A stretch of 33,645 nt of DNA from an uncultured Alphaproteobacteria bacterium (GCA_944393195.1 CALXZG010000002.1:1-33645), one strand, 5' to 3'; positions 23,406 to 31,680 are shown, numbered from the stretch's first letter. Numbers and translations are program-made. The notes: generated by a model not told the origin, from the letters alone.

Positions 23406-24246
23406 CATCCCCGAATTCATCCGGCGTAAATATATACTTTTCCCCACAAAATTGGCACGCCACCTCAATCTGACCGTTCTGATATAAGGCCGTTCGCTCC
23501 GCCGCCGGCATTTGTCGTAAAAACTTTTCCATCCGCCCCCGATAACACCGACAGGAAAACACCGGTGTCACCGCCGGATAAACCACTAATTGATTGGCAT
23601 GAAATAACCGAAATAAAATAGCATCCGGTGTCAACGTTTCCGAAAACAACTCGTCATCCCGAACACTGGCCGCCAAAATGCCGACCGTTTCCCAAATATC
23701 TGCCCGCTCTGCCGCATCAACACCCGGCTTTTCCGGCATTTCCTGAACCAATAAACACCGCACCGAATCCCCGAGCCGCCGAATCACAATCTGCGTCGGA
23801 ATCTGCTCGGATAGCGCAAAGTAATCCGCCGCCGTTTCGGCCAAAGAGGCTTTTGTTATCGCAATAACCCCCTGATACGGCTCCTGCCCGACTACCCCGA
23901 CCGAAAAGATCATCTGCGCCTGCCCGAATAAATCTGCCAAACCTGAAACAGTCTCCGGCATTCGCTCTGCCTCATAAACGGCATAGGCCCGCACCTTTTT
24001 GTCCTGCGTCACATCCACAAATAAGGAAGAAACCGGCCCGCCCCCCCGAATCTGTACCGAAAAAAGACCGTCATACTTGAACCCGGCACTCAAAGCCAAA
24101 GCCACCGTCACGGCCTCAGCCAATACCGGCCGCAAAACCGCCGGATACGTATGCCGTTTCCAAATGTCATCCACCACGCCGTCCGCCGCGATCAAAACAC
24201 CGCGCGCCAACCCGTCATTTACCATAAACGATTTTACAATATCCAT
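23395..24246 (-). CDS. hslO: Redox-regulated chaperone Hsp33
   Basis: Hsp33 is a cytosolic holdase switched on by oxidation and heat. Reduced, four Cys bind zinc; oxidised, they form disulfides and the chaperone unfolds partly. The 283-residue protein has the N-terminal domain (FMVNDGLARGVLIAADGVVDDI, LSAGFKYDGLFSVQIRGGGPV) and the C-terminal switch: CRC at 232-234 and CQFC at 264-267, all four Cys present. The ATG at 24246 has AAAGGAA 7 bases upstream; a TTG two codons earlier is less likely. It is divergent from recX and convergent with the gene at 22608. Confidence 0.97.
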   Translation of the reverse strand: MDIVKSFMVNDGLARGVLIAADGVVDDIWKRHTYPAVLRPVLAEAVTVALALSAGFKYDGLFSVQIRGGGPVSSLFVDVTQDKKVRAYAVYEAERMPETVSGLADLFGQAQMIFSVGVVGQEPYQGVIAITKASLAETAADYFALSEQIPTQIVIRRLGDSVRCLLVQEMPEKPGVDAAERADIWETVGILAASVRDDELFSETLTPDAILFRLFHANQLVVYPAVTPVFSCRCYRGRMEKFLRQMPAAERTALYQNGQIEVACQFCGEKYIFTPDEFGDVIG

Positions 24247-24275
24247 TTGCAATTCCTTTCTGTTCTGTGTATTAT
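24247..24275 (+). promoter_or_regulatory. Promoter of recX
   Basis: TTGCAA (24247-24252) and TATTAT (24270-24275) with 17 bases between. Its -10 overlaps the divergent hslO -10 by five bases. Confidence 0.6.
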
Positions 24276-24299
24276 GCGGTTTGAAAGGTCTTTTGTCAA
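24271..24299 (-). promoter_or_regulatory. Promoter of hslO
   Basis: Minus-strand TTGACA (24299-24294) and CATAAT (24276-24271) with 17 bases between. The -35 lies directly before and over the first base of the recX start codon. Confidence 0.65.
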
Positions 24300-24805
24300 T
24301 GGTAAAAGAAATAACGCAACAACGCCTGCGGAATATAACCCTCTACTATCTGGCCCGCTTCGACGCCTCGGCTGACAAAGTACGCGCCATGCTGAAACGC
24401 CGAATTGCCAAAACCATATCGGCCGGCCTGCCCGTCCCGCCCGAAACACCTCAATGGATAGAAAACATTATCACCGATATGCGCCACCTCGGCTACCTGA
24501 ATGATACCCGCTACGCCGAAAACCAAATCCGCCTCCTGACAAACCAAGGCAAATCGACCCGCTTTATCATTCTGAAATTAAAAGAGGACGGCATCGATGA
24601 ATATACCATCCGATCCTTACTGACCGCCGCCGATACGTCTGACGGGGATCAAGCCCGCCGCTTTGTCAAGCGTAAAAAAATAGGCCCCTACCGACCACCG
24701 GAACAACGTTTGATGTATCGCCAAAAAGATTTGGCCGCCCTTGCCCGCGCCGGCTTTTCATACGAAACCGCCCGTGAAGCCCTCATGCTACCGTCGGACG
24801 ACTAA
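24299..24805 (+). CDS. recX: Regulatory protein RecX
   Basis: RecX binds RecA filaments and limits their activity in recombination and SOS. The 168-residue protein has the three-helix repeat structure of the family: RLRNITLYYLARFDASADKVRAMLKRRI in the first repeat, LGYLNDTRYAENQIRLLTNQGKSTRFIILKLKEDGI in the second (the DxxxA and G-x-S motifs), and FVKRKKIGPYRPPEQRLMYRQKDLAALARAGFSYETAREAL in the third. The longer in-frame reading upstream is antisense to hslO and is not real. Start at 24299 follows homologues. No recA is nearby. Overlaps the convergent lipoprotein gene by 4 bases. Confidence 0.93.
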   Translation: MVKEITQQRLRNITLYYLARFDASADKVRAMLKRRIAKTISAGLPVPPETPQWIENIITDMRHLGYLNDTRYAENQIRLLTNQGKSTRFIILKLKEDGIDEYTIRSLLTAADTSDGDQARRFVKRKKIGPYRPPEQRLMYRQKDLAALARAGFSYETAREALMLPSDD

Positions 24806-25107
24806 CGCCCGCCCGCGTCGGCCACAGAGCGCGCACATTCACCGCGCATATCCACAAAACACGATTTTTCCGCGGCATCAAAATAAATCAACGTTGAACA
24901 ATCTCCCGTACGATACGCCCACATCTGATACGGTTTTTCCTCTCGCGCCACCGTCGGCTTTCCCATTAACCGCTGAATCTGTTCCGGCGTTTTACCGCTT
25001 AAATAAGCGGCCTGTTGTGCCGGAGGCTGTCGCCGCATCACCGCCCGATCAACCATCGAACATCCGACACACGTCATACAGATTAAAATCAGGAAAATTT
25101 TTTTCAT
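24802..25107 (-). CDS. Small lipoprotein, BamE/SmpA-like
   Basis: The 101-residue protein begins MKKIFLILICMTCVGC: a lipoprotein signal with Cys16 as the likely acylated residue, although the -3 position (Cys) is unusual. The rest contains GKTPEQIQRLMGKPTVAREEKPYQMWAY and then a short beta stretch with two more Cys (GDCSTLIYFD, KSCFVDM), the layout of BamE/SmpA/OmlA-fold lipoproteins. A role in the envelope is likely; that it is the true BamE of the BAM complex cannot be said. It follows comEC by 44 bases and closes the seven-gene run. No strong ribosome binding site is visible before the ATG. Confidence 0.75.
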   Translation of the reverse strand: MKKIFLILICMTCVGCSMVDRAVMRRQPPAQQAAYLSGKTPEQIQRLMGKPTVAREEKPYQMWAYRTGDCSTLIYFDAAEKSCFVDMRGECARSVADAGGR

Positions 25108-25151
25108 GCCGATTATCTTACCGATTTTTGAATCAAAAATCAAGCCCCCCT

Positions 25152-27140
25152 TTACCGCATGTACCAAGGTTGCTCCTCATTCGTCCCGACCGTTAATACC
25201 CGAATCCCGTTCGGCTGAATATAAACCGCCCGTGTTTCCCATTGATATAACGGTAAAATATGCTCTTCCGCACCGGTCGGTACATCCGGCAGAAAACATA
25301 AATCGGCCCCGCGACACTCTTTTTCCGTCAAAGCAATCTTTTTCTCTTTCACCCAGACAAAATCCTTAGGTTGTGACTCTGCCCGAGCCTCTCCCGCCTC
25401 CCCGTTATGCGTCCTCCAAACCCGCGCCACAAAATCACTCTTCCCTTTTCGGATAAAATCAAGTCGCCCATCCTCTTCTCGAACCGCAATCGTACGCCCA
25501 CCGTCACCAACCAACATATCCGGTCGTGGCGCAATCACAGCCATCCCGATTCCGATCCCCATCACAATCACCCCGCATAACCGCAGCCGCGTCCGCATCA
25601 CACAAAGCATTACTATTCCGACACCGATGACCAACAAAGCCGTTGTCGGATACCCCGGGAAAACCGTTATTGCCCGCGGCCAATCCTGTATGGCCGAACA
25701 AACCGTAATGACATAAGACAATCCCCACCCCGCCATTTTGAAAAAGAGAACATCCCACCCGAACGGCATGAATAAAACCGCGAATAATAATAACGGCATA
25801 ATCCAAAAGGAAAACAAAGCTCCCGTCAATAAATTACCGATTCCGCTATACAAAGCGTATGTCTGAAAATGATAAATAATGAAAGGTGTTGTCGCCACAC
25901 TAACCAACACATCCACAATCATAAATCCGCCGATAAAAGCCAACACCCGCCGAATGACGGACATATGCCGCCGAACAAAAATAAACCGGTAAATCGGCTG
26001 ATACAACGTTACTAAAACCAACACAGCCAAAAATGATAATTGAAATCCGATATTCAATACCATTTCCGGCCGAATCAACAAAATAATAACCGCCGCAATA
26101 CTGACCGATCGAACGGATAACGCATTCCGATCAAACAAAACGGCGATTAACACAATCGCAATCATCAATAAAGACCGTATCGCTGGAATTTGCAGTCCTG
26201 ATATCCCGATATATCCGATTGCAACCAAAAGGGCGACAACCGCGGCAATCTTTTTGGGCGGAACCCGCTCCACCAACACGGGAAATAAAGATAACACCCC
26301 ACGTACCAACAAAAAGACAAAAGCCGCCAATAAACTCAAATGAAAACCGGATACGGATAAAACATGCGTAATTCCCGCACTGCGGAATAAATCATACAAC
26401 CGCGTCGACACAACCCCTTGCTCTCCGATAATCAACGGAATAGTAATCCGGGCCTCCTCATCCGGCAAAACAGAACGAACCCGATGACTGATAACTGCCC
26501 GAATCCGCTCTAACCGTCTCTTGATAACAGACACCTCCGATGTCGATTGAACCGACACCACCTCATCAATTTGACCAACTGCTCCGATTTGCTGAAACCA
26601 TAACACACGCCCCTCGTGATACCCGCCGGGAATCACCGGCTTTCCCGGTGGCCGTAAAAAAGCCCGTACGACCACAGACGATCCCACCTGTAAAACAGGC
26701 TTCTCCGAATTATACCGTAATTTTACCCGTATCGGCGGCATAATCGTTGCTTCATTTAAGAACCGAACATCCGACAGCACAACCTGTTGCCGCCCCATTA
26801 ACAATCCCGATTCAACCACAACACCGGAAACTAAAACATGGGATACGGGCCGTTCTAAAACCGGTGCCGTGACAACGCGTCCCCGAAACGAGGCAGCCCC
26901 ATATCCGATAGCCCCAAATAAAAAGAAAAAGACCAAATACCGACTGATATACCACCGCCGCCAACCGATTAAGCCGACCAAAGTGACAAGGACAACCGCA
27001 CTCCCTACCCCGATTGCCGACGGAACAAATCCGTTAAAGCACGCTAAAATCCCACCGATGAAACACAGAACCGAAACCCATCCCAGATGCCGGTATTCTT
27101 CCTGCCATAACGCGCGCCAATCGGGGGAGAGCCGCTTCAC
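25152..27140 (-). CDS. comEC: ComEC/Rec2-type DNA uptake channel protein
   Basis: ComEC forms the inner-membrane channel that passes single-stranded DNA in natural transformation. From the GTG at 27140 it has 662 residues: an N-terminal membrane pair, the DUF4131 region (VLVSGVVVESGLLMGRQQVVLS), and the Competence domain with THVLSVSGFHLSLLAAF and LQIPAIRSLLMIAIVLIA in many membrane helices. The C-terminal part (RPDMLVGDGGRTIAVREEDG) is the short tail typical of alphaproteobacterial ComEC; there is no HxHxDH metallo-beta-lactamase domain. GAGG lies 6 bases before the GTG, and the preceding stop is 1 base upstream, so coupling is likely. A TTG at 27182 is in frame but overlaps the previous gene. 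Confidence 0.92.
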   Translation of the reverse strand: MKRLSPDWRALWQEEYRHLGWVSVLCFIGGILACFNGFVPSAIGVGSAVVLVTLVGLIGWRRWYISRYLVFFFLFGAIGYGAASFRGRVVTAPVLERPVSHVLVSGVVVESGLLMGRQQVVLSDVRFLNEATIMPPIRVKLRYNSEKPVLQVGSSVVVRAFLRPPGKPVIPGGYHEGRVLWFQQIGAVGQIDEVVSVQSTSEVSVIKRRLERIRAVISHRVRSVLPDEEARITIPLIIGEQGVVSTRLYDLFRSAGITHVLSVSGFHLSLLAAFVFLLVRGVLSLFPVLVERVPPKKIAAVVALLVAIGYIGISGLQIPAIRSLLMIAIVLIAVLFDRNALSVRSVSIAAVIILLIRPEMVLNIGFQLSFLAVLVLVTLYQPIYRFIFVRRHMSVIRRVLAFIGGFMIVDVLVSVATTPFIIYHFQTYALYSGIGNLLTGALFSFWIMPLLLFAVLFMPFGWDVLFFKMAGWGLSYVITVCSAIQDWPRAITVFPGYPTTALLVIGVGIVMLCVMRTRLRLCGVIVMGIGIGMAVIAPRPDMLVGDGGRTIAVREEDGRLDFIRKGKSDFVARVWRTHNGEAGEARAESQPKDFVWVKEKKIALTEKECRGADLCFLPDVPTGAEEHILPLYQWETRAVYIQPNGIRVLTVGTNEEQPWYMR

Positions 27141-27141
27141 A

Positions 27142-27705
27142 TCACGCCTCGGACAAAATAAAGCCCGGCGGCATGTCCGCAATCACTTTTCGATTGACTT
27201 TACGCAGCATTTCATTGATTAATTCCTGCCACACTTCCTCTTTGGCCGCCAAAGAACTCTGCTCGGGAATACTCTTTTTTTCAAATCCGCTGACCGTTTG
27301 TGTTTGCATGATACGCCCGTTTTGATGATACGCCATCTCAATCCGGTATTGCAACTCATACACCACATTGTCCAACATGTACCAATGCCCCGACGGTTTT
27401 TCTTCCTGAATCATCGACGCTTCCTGTATCGTTAACACCAAAGCGCTGTCCGCTGTCGGCCGACCGGCCCGAAACCGATGCTCCGCCCAATCACTCAAAG
27501 CCCGCTCCGGTGTTACCGGCATTCGCTTTTCAATATGCGGTAAAACCGACGACGGCACAACATCCGATTGCACAATGACCGCCCCTGCCGCCACCACAAT
27601 CGGCGCTTCCTCCCGATAATCCCGAATCTGAAAAGCCGTTAACGACGGCGCCGTGCAAGCCGCCATTCCGATACAACATCCGATTGTCCACAACCATCGA
27701 CGCAT
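27142..27705 (-). CDS. Hypothetical lipoprotein
   Basis: I do not recognise this 187-residue protein. It begins MRRWLWTIGCCIGMAAC, a lipoprotein-type signal with the acylated Cys at 17. The rest has alternating beta-like stretches (APIVVAAGAVIVQSDVVPSS, SALVLTIQEASMIQ, VVYELQYRIEMAYH) and a C-terminal helix rich in Glu/Lys (AAKEEVWQELINEMLRKVNRKV). The pattern recalls small envelope lipoproteins, and LptE is one thought, but no family motif supports it. GGAGG precedes the ATG. It lies one base from its neighbours on each side, so it is made with the nucleotidyltransferase and ComEC. Confidence 0.8.
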   Translation of the reverse strand: MRRWLWTIGCCIGMAACTAPSLTAFQIRDYREEAPIVVAAGAVIVQSDVVPSSVLPHIEKRMPVTPERALSDWAEHRFRAGRPTADSALVLTIQEASMIQEEKPSGHWYMLDNVVYELQYRIEMAYHQNGRIMQTQTVSGFEKKSIPEQSSLAAKEEVWQELINEMLRKVNRKVIADMPPGFILSEA

Positions 27706-27706
27706 G

Positions 27707-28621
27707 CTAGCCCTCCGCCAACAATGCCCGCGCGGCCGCTCGGTTTTCTTCCTGAAACCGTGATAAACACAATAAAGCCCGCAATTGTGCCTTTTCATAT
27801 AACGGCAAAGTCCCCGTATCTAATAAGATATCCTCTTCTTCTTTCGGAAACATCCGGATGTAATACCCGGCCGCATCACCGCCGGCATCCAAAAACTGAT
27901 TGATACCGTCCGTATACACCCATTCTTTCATCTTTAATCCCGCCGGTAATTGTCCCGTCCGTTCATAAGTCGTCACCTGATCCGTCATAAAATCAAGCAC
28001 CGCCTTCGGAATAACCATCGGTGAATACCCCGCCAAATGATTGTAGGCCTCAACCGGCTTTTCAATCAACCGCCCCTCATGCAAAATAGCATTATTACTC
28101 ACATTTTCCTGCTCCACGCCGGTCAATAAAATCTGACGCTCATCTTGGGCAAAAGCCGCCACCAACCGTTGAATGTGCGTCTTATCCGGATGCCGGGAAA
28201 CAATAATATCATCCGGAAAAATCATCACGCCGTGCCGATCGGCCGACACCCGATGCGCCAATCCTAACACATGCGCCGTTCCGATCGGCTCCGATTGTAC
28301 CACAAACTTTAAATCCACATCTGCCGGCAAAAAAGTCGCTGCCAAAGCGTCCGCAATGGCAATCCGTCCCTGCGCCCGTAATTTATCCTCAATCGATTTG
28401 TCTGTACCCAAAGCTTCCTTAAACAAATCAATTGTTGTCTGATTCGAACACACAATCGTGATATGCCGTCCCCCCATCCGGATAATATCCTGCAAAACAT
28501 GGTCAATTAACCGCCCGTCGCCAAAAGGCAACAAACTCTTATGCGCCACACTTTTGGAATGCGGATAATTCCGCGTACTTTTCCCGCCACAGGGAATGAT
28601 AAACTCAATCTTATCCAACAT
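27707..28621 (-). CDS. Sugar-phosphate nucleotidyltransferase (GalU/RmlA superfamily), atypical motif
   Basis: The 304-residue protein has the NTP_transferase fold. The nucleotide-binding loop reads IIPCGGKSTRNYPHSKSVAHKSLLPF at residues 8-33 where the usual form is GxGTRxxPxTxxxPK. Later motifs match the superfamily: SEPIGTAHVLGLA, GVMIFPDDII (metal-binding Asp pair), EKPVEAYNHLAGYSPMVIP and YTDGINQFLDAGG. Family members join NTP with a sugar 1-phosphate, releasing pyrophosphate. The likely donor is UTP and glucose 1-phosphate by similarity to GalU, but the changed loop makes substrate uncertain. AAGGAG precedes the ATG. It overlaps pgeF by 11 bases. Confidence 0.82.
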   Translation of the reverse strand: MLDKIEFIIPCGGKSTRNYPHSKSVAHKSLLPFGDGRLIDHVLQDIIRMGGRHITIVCSNQTTIDLFKEALGTDKSIEDKLRAQGRIAIADALAATFLPADVDLKFVVQSEPIGTAHVLGLAHRVSADRHGVMIFPDDIIVSRHPDKTHIQRLVAAFAQDERQILLTGVEQENVSNNAILHEGRLIEKPVEAYNHLAGYSPMVIPKAVLDFMTDQVTTYERTGQLPAGLKMKEWVYTDGINQFLDAGGDAAGYYIRMFPKEEEDILLDTGTLPLYEKAQLRALLCLSRFQEENRAAARALLAEG

Positions 28622-29258
28622 TCTCTTCTCCTTTAATTTGAATGCAACTGTATTGCCGCCCCGGATTTTTCGGGTTCCGCCGATAACTGTAATATAACCG
28701 ATCAAAATACGTATCCCCGCCGGTTGATTCAACAGACCCTACCCCGGCACGCCGCAACCGATGACACACATACGCGTCAAAATCAAAATGAACCTGCCCG
28801 TCTTCCCATGCGACAAAAAATCGCTCTTCCGTCACCGGAAATAAAGACTGCATACTTTGATCCACCACAAAATTCGCCGCCTGTAAATGGGGCCCGACCG
28901 CCGCCCGAATGTCCGATGCCTTAGCCCCCTGCGCAATCATAGCCAACACCGCGTTTTCTAAGACTCCCTGAAAAGCCCCGCGCCATCCCGCATGAACCGC
29001 CGCCACTTGCCGCGTTACCGGATCCGCCAATAAAACAGGCGCACAATCTGCCGTCTTAACCGTTAACCGTAAACCGGCCCGAGATGTTACCAACCCGTCT
29101 ACCCGCGGCAATTCCGACGGAACCGCCGTTATCCGCATCACATCCGCCGAATGCACCTGCTGCATTAAGACCGGCCCGTCAACGCCGGCACTCTCCGCCG
29201 CATCATAAAACCCATGCTCCAACCATTCCAATTCCGCTAAATTAGCCGCCCACTTCAT
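28611..29258 (-). CDS. pgeF: Polyphenol oxidase family / peptidoglycan editing factor PgeF
   Basis: PgeF (YfiH) hydrolyses wrongly made UDP-MurNAc-L-Ser, so that L-Ser does not replace L-Ala in peptidoglycan. The 215-residue protein has the family motifs in order: LMQQVHSADV, VDGLVTSRAGLRLTVKTADCAPVLL and AAVHAGWRG, which hold the metal-binding His and Cys, and TGGDTYFDRLYYSYRRN near the end. AAAGGAG precedes the ATG. It overlaps the DUF2062 gene by 17 bases and the nucleotidyltransferase by 11. Its place after lgt is common in alphaproteobacteria. Confidence 0.94.
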   Translation of the reverse strand: MKWAANLAELEWLEHGFYDAAESAGVDGPVLMQQVHSADVMRITAVPSELPRVDGLVTSRAGLRLTVKTADCAPVLLADPVTRQVAAVHAGWRGAFQGVLENAVLAMIAQGAKASDIRAAVGPHLQAANFVVDQSMQSLFPVTEERFFVAWEDGQVHFDFDAYVCHRLRRAGVGSVESTGGDTYFDRLYYSYRRNPKNPGRQYSCIQIKGEENVG

Positions 29259-29826
29259 AATCGTCTCCTTTGCTCATCATAGATTTCCGGCGCCGCCGTG
29301 CTGCCCGGGACCGCATAAACCGTAGCGTGATATAATACCCGCCGACCGAAAATATCACGGCCCAAGGCAAACACCCGATTGCCATCGATATTCCCCAATC
29401 CTGTAATAATAACTTGAAAAATAAAAGCCATTTATCACCAAAGCTTAAATCACTCATGAACGTATCACGAATGATGCGGGATAAATTGCTGTATCCGCCG
29501 ATTGATTCGACACGCCACCGCATAATTTGCCCCGTCACGTAAAAAATATAATACGTCGGAATCATCGTAAAAACATTCGTCAACCATGTCCAAGCAATCG
29601 CCAACGGAAGCGAAAAATCCCATTTAAAGAACTTGCGCGACCCGACCCACGTCATAAAGACAAGCCACATCTGAATCCCGACCAACGGCGTCATGGCCCA
29701 AGCCAACCCGACGGCCACCCCGCGCGCCGCATGTTCCGGTGTATGTTGTGATCGCAATAACGGCACCACCAACCGCATCCGCATCAACCGTGTCCCCTTT
29801 TCCCAAATCGATCTCGCTTTTCGCAT
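29242..29826 (-). CDS. DUF2062 family membrane protein
   Basis: The 194-residue protein matches DUF2062 in layout: a basic N-terminus, the stretch HTPEHAARGVAVGLAWAMTPLVGIQMWLVF, and ITLRFMRSRAARRRRKS at the end, with about four hydrophobic segments between. The biochemical role of the family is unknown; members are inner-membrane proteins often near envelope genes. The ATG at 29826 overlaps the lgt stop by one base (TAATG) and AAAGGAG lies 8 bases upstream. A GTG three codons earlier is less likely. Confidence 0.88.
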   Translation of the reverse strand: MRKARSIWEKGTRLMRMRLVVPLLRSQHTPEHAARGVAVGLAWAMTPLVGIQMWLVFMTWVGSRKFFKWDFSLPLAIAWTWLTNVFTMIPTYYIFYVTGQIMRWRVESIGGYSNLSRIIRDTFMSDLSFGDKWLLFFKLLLQDWGISMAIGCLPWAVIFSVGGYYITLRFMRSRAARRRRKSMMSKGDDYEVGG

Positions 29827-30653
29827 TACTCCCACTCCTTTATTTTACGCATGATCGCTTTCGGCGAACTCCGCCCGATGAGCCACAGACCGAACAAAAC
29901 CATCGGCACACACAACACCTGCCCCATGGAAAGCCATCCGGCCACAAATCCTAATTGCGCATCCGGTTCCCGGAAAAATTCAATACCGAACCGAAATAAA
30001 CCGTATAACACAAAAAACAGGCCCGTCATAAACCCCGGCCGCCGCCGATACCGCCCGCCAAACCACCAAACGGCATTTAAAATGCAAAATAAAACGACCC
30101 CTTCCAAAGCCGCCTCATATAGCTGACTCGGATGTCGCGGCATATCCCCGCCACCCGGAAAGATAACAGCCCAAGGCACCGCCTGCGTCACACGCCCGTA
30201 TAACTCCCCGTTGGCAAAGTTCGCCAACCGTCCCAAAAATAATCCGATCGGCGCAACACAAACCACAATATCCCCAATGGCTAAAACCGGTATCTGCTTT
30301 TTGCGCGCGAATAAAACCGTCGCTAAAATAACACCGATAAGCCCGCCGTGAAAAGACATTCCCCCTTGCCATACGGCCAATACCTGCCACGGAAATTCGA
30401 TGTAATATCCCAGGTTGTAAAATAAAACATACCCGAGCCGCCCGCCGATAATAATACCTGCCGTTGCCCATAACAAAAAATCATCAATTTTTAAAACGGT
30501 AAAGACACTTCCCGACACCCGCGACATCCGCCGCGCCAAAAGCCAAGCGCCTATCAGGCCGAAAATATAAGCCAACGAATACCACCTGATCGGAAATAAT
30601 CCGATCTGAAAAGCCACAGGATCGATATCGGGAAAAGCCAATCCGGAATACAT
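29826..30653 (-). CDS. lgt: Phosphatidylglycerol--prolipoprotein diacylglyceryl transferase
   Basis: Lgt transfers diacylglycerol to the lipobox Cys of prolipoproteins in the inner membrane. The 275-residue protein has the seven-helix pattern and the motifs IRWYSLAYIFGLIGAW, MSFHGGLIGVI (catalytic His region), GRLANFANGELYGRV (the Lgt signature) and PRHPSQLYEAALEG. TGAGG precedes the ATG and a promoter lies at 30682-30710. It heads the seven-gene run. At least four lipoproteins encoded in this window would be its substrates. Confidence 0.97.
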   Translation of the reverse strand: MYSGLAFPDIDPVAFQIGLFPIRWYSLAYIFGLIGAWLLARRMSRVSGSVFTVLKIDDFLLWATAGIIIGGRLGYVLFYNLGYYIEFPWQVLAVWQGGMSFHGGLIGVILATVLFARKKQIPVLAIGDIVVCVAPIGLFLGRLANFANGELYGRVTQAVPWAVIFPGGGDMPRHPSQLYEAALEGVVLFCILNAVWWFGGRYRRRPGFMTGLFFVLYGLFRFGIEFFREPDAQLGFVAGWLSMGQVLCVPMVLFGLWLIGRSSPKAIMRKIKEWE

Positions 30654-30681
30654 AAAACCTCACTTTATTTTCTTTTTTGTT

Positions 30682-30710
30682 AAATTAAGCCAATTCCGCC
30701 CAAAAGTCAA
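30682..30710 (-). promoter_or_regulatory. Promoter of the lgt operon
   Basis: Minus-strand TTGACT (30710-30705) and TAATTT (30687-30682) with 17 bases between. Confidence 0.6.
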
Positions 30711-30756
30711 ACCAAAAACACGCGCCTCCCTCGTTCCCGTTCCCCGTCACCCCTTT

Positions 30757-30893
30757 TTTATTTACGTCATCCCCATAACCATCCTGTCATCCTCGCCACC
30801 CTCTACGTCACCCTTGCGCTTTTTATTTTTCCTGTCATCCTCGCGAAAGCGAGGATCTCATGACACGCACTCCTTTCCAATTCCAACGTCCCA
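30757..30893 (+). repeat. REP-like array upstream of the gene at 30982
   Basis: Partial CGTCATCCC copies lead to one full unit at 30834-30893: GTCATCCTCGC-GAAA-GCGAGGATCTCATGACACGCACTCC, then TTTCCAATTCCAAC. The same tail follows the unit at 13755. The stem CCTCGC/GCGAGG differs from other units by paired changes. Confidence 0.8.
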
Positions 30894-30929
30894 CACGCAC
30901 CTCCACCATTCTCCTTTCATAATAAATAC

Positions 30930-30958
30930 TTGCTAATGATTTGACATTATGTTATATT
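30930..30958 (+). promoter_or_regulatory. Candidate promoter of the gene at 30982
   Basis: TTGCTA (30930-30935) and TATATT (30953-30958) with 17 bases between. A TTGACA at 30941-30946 lacks a partner at the right distance. Confidence 0.45.
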
Positions 30959-30981
30959 TCACCGCGAAAAAGGAGAACATC

Positions 30982-31587
30982 ATGATATTTTTGACCGAAG
31001 TTGATAAAATGTACTTGCGCCAAACCCTGGAAAAATTGGCATGGGGTGCAACCGCCTTGGTTTTAGTCCTGACCCTTGCCTGGTGGTTTAACGTTGATTT
31101 TTACCTCTACCAATGGCTGGCCGAACCGGCCGCTATTCCGGCCGATGTAGCCAAACAATATATTATCGAAAAACCGGTTAACCCGACCACGATTGACACA
31201 TACACCAACGATCTGTTGTCGGTCGACGTCAACACCGACACCCAAATGATGATCGCCGGCCCACTTGTCATGGCATATGACAGACCGGCTCGTGGCGGTA
31301 GTAATGATAAAAGCCGTGCCGAAGCGGATCTGGTGAACGATATGTTTTCTCATACCATTACGGTCAGTTTACCGCACCGTGAAGAATTCTTTGCCTACCT
31401 CATGACACCCTCCCGCACCCTCAAAACATTGCTGGATAAGTTGAACGACAACACAACCGTCGTCGCGCGTCTGCCGATTTATCTGGAAGGGTACCGCTTA
31501 ACCGTTACACCGGAACTGGACGAAATGAAACATCGATCGGCTTTGCTGGTCACTAAAATCATCTGGGACGGAAAAGCGTACGAATAA
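30982..31587 (+). CDS. Hypothetical single-pass membrane protein
   Basis: I do not recognise this 201-residue protein. It has a short cytoplasmic start (MIFLTEVDKMYLRQTLEK), one hydrophobic segment at about 20-38 (WGATALVLVLTLAWWF), and an outside domain of about 160 residues with no Cys. ADLVNDMFSHTITVSLPHREEFFAYLM and LPIYLEGYRLTVTPELDEMK look like alpha/beta elements. GGAG lies 7 bases before the ATG; an in-frame ATG 11 codons earlier lies in the promoter. It is flanked by a REP-like array and a terminator. Confidence 0.78.
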   Translation: MIFLTEVDKMYLRQTLEKLAWGATALVLVLTLAWWFNVDFYLYQWLAEPAAIPADVAKQYIIEKPVNPTTIDTYTNDLLSVDVNTDTQMMIAGPLVMAYDRPARGGSNDKSRAEADLVNDMFSHTITVSLPHREEFFAYLMTPSRTLKTLLDKLNDNTTVVARLPIYLEGYRLTVTPELDEMKHRSALLVTKIIWDGKAYE

Positions 31588-31636
31588 TATCCTGTTCTCT
31601 CCCAACCTACCCTCCAACCGGTCATCTGTCACAACC

Positions 31637-31665
31637 AAAAAATCCCCCGCTTTAACGGGGGATTT
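31637..31665 (-). terminator. Terminator of the repetitive protein gene
   Basis: AATCCCCCG (31641-31649) pairs with CGGGGGATT (31656-31664) around 6 bases. On the minus strand six Ts follow, 16 bases after the stop at 31681. The plus-strand T tail is four bases, so it may also serve the gene ending at 31587. Confidence 0.8.
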
Positions 31666-31680
31666 TGGCGTTGGCCCGAT

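Larger units (their letters stand above)
30654..30981. other. Intergenic region between lgt and the gene at 30982
   Basis: No gene is seen. It holds the lgt promoter (30682-30710), a REP-like array (30757-30893) and the candidate promoter of the plus-strand gene (30930-30958). Confidence 0.6.

Noticed and set aside
23999-24298. N-terminal extension of RecX on the plus strand
   Set aside because: It is antisense to hslO and does not resemble RecX. The family start falls at 24299.
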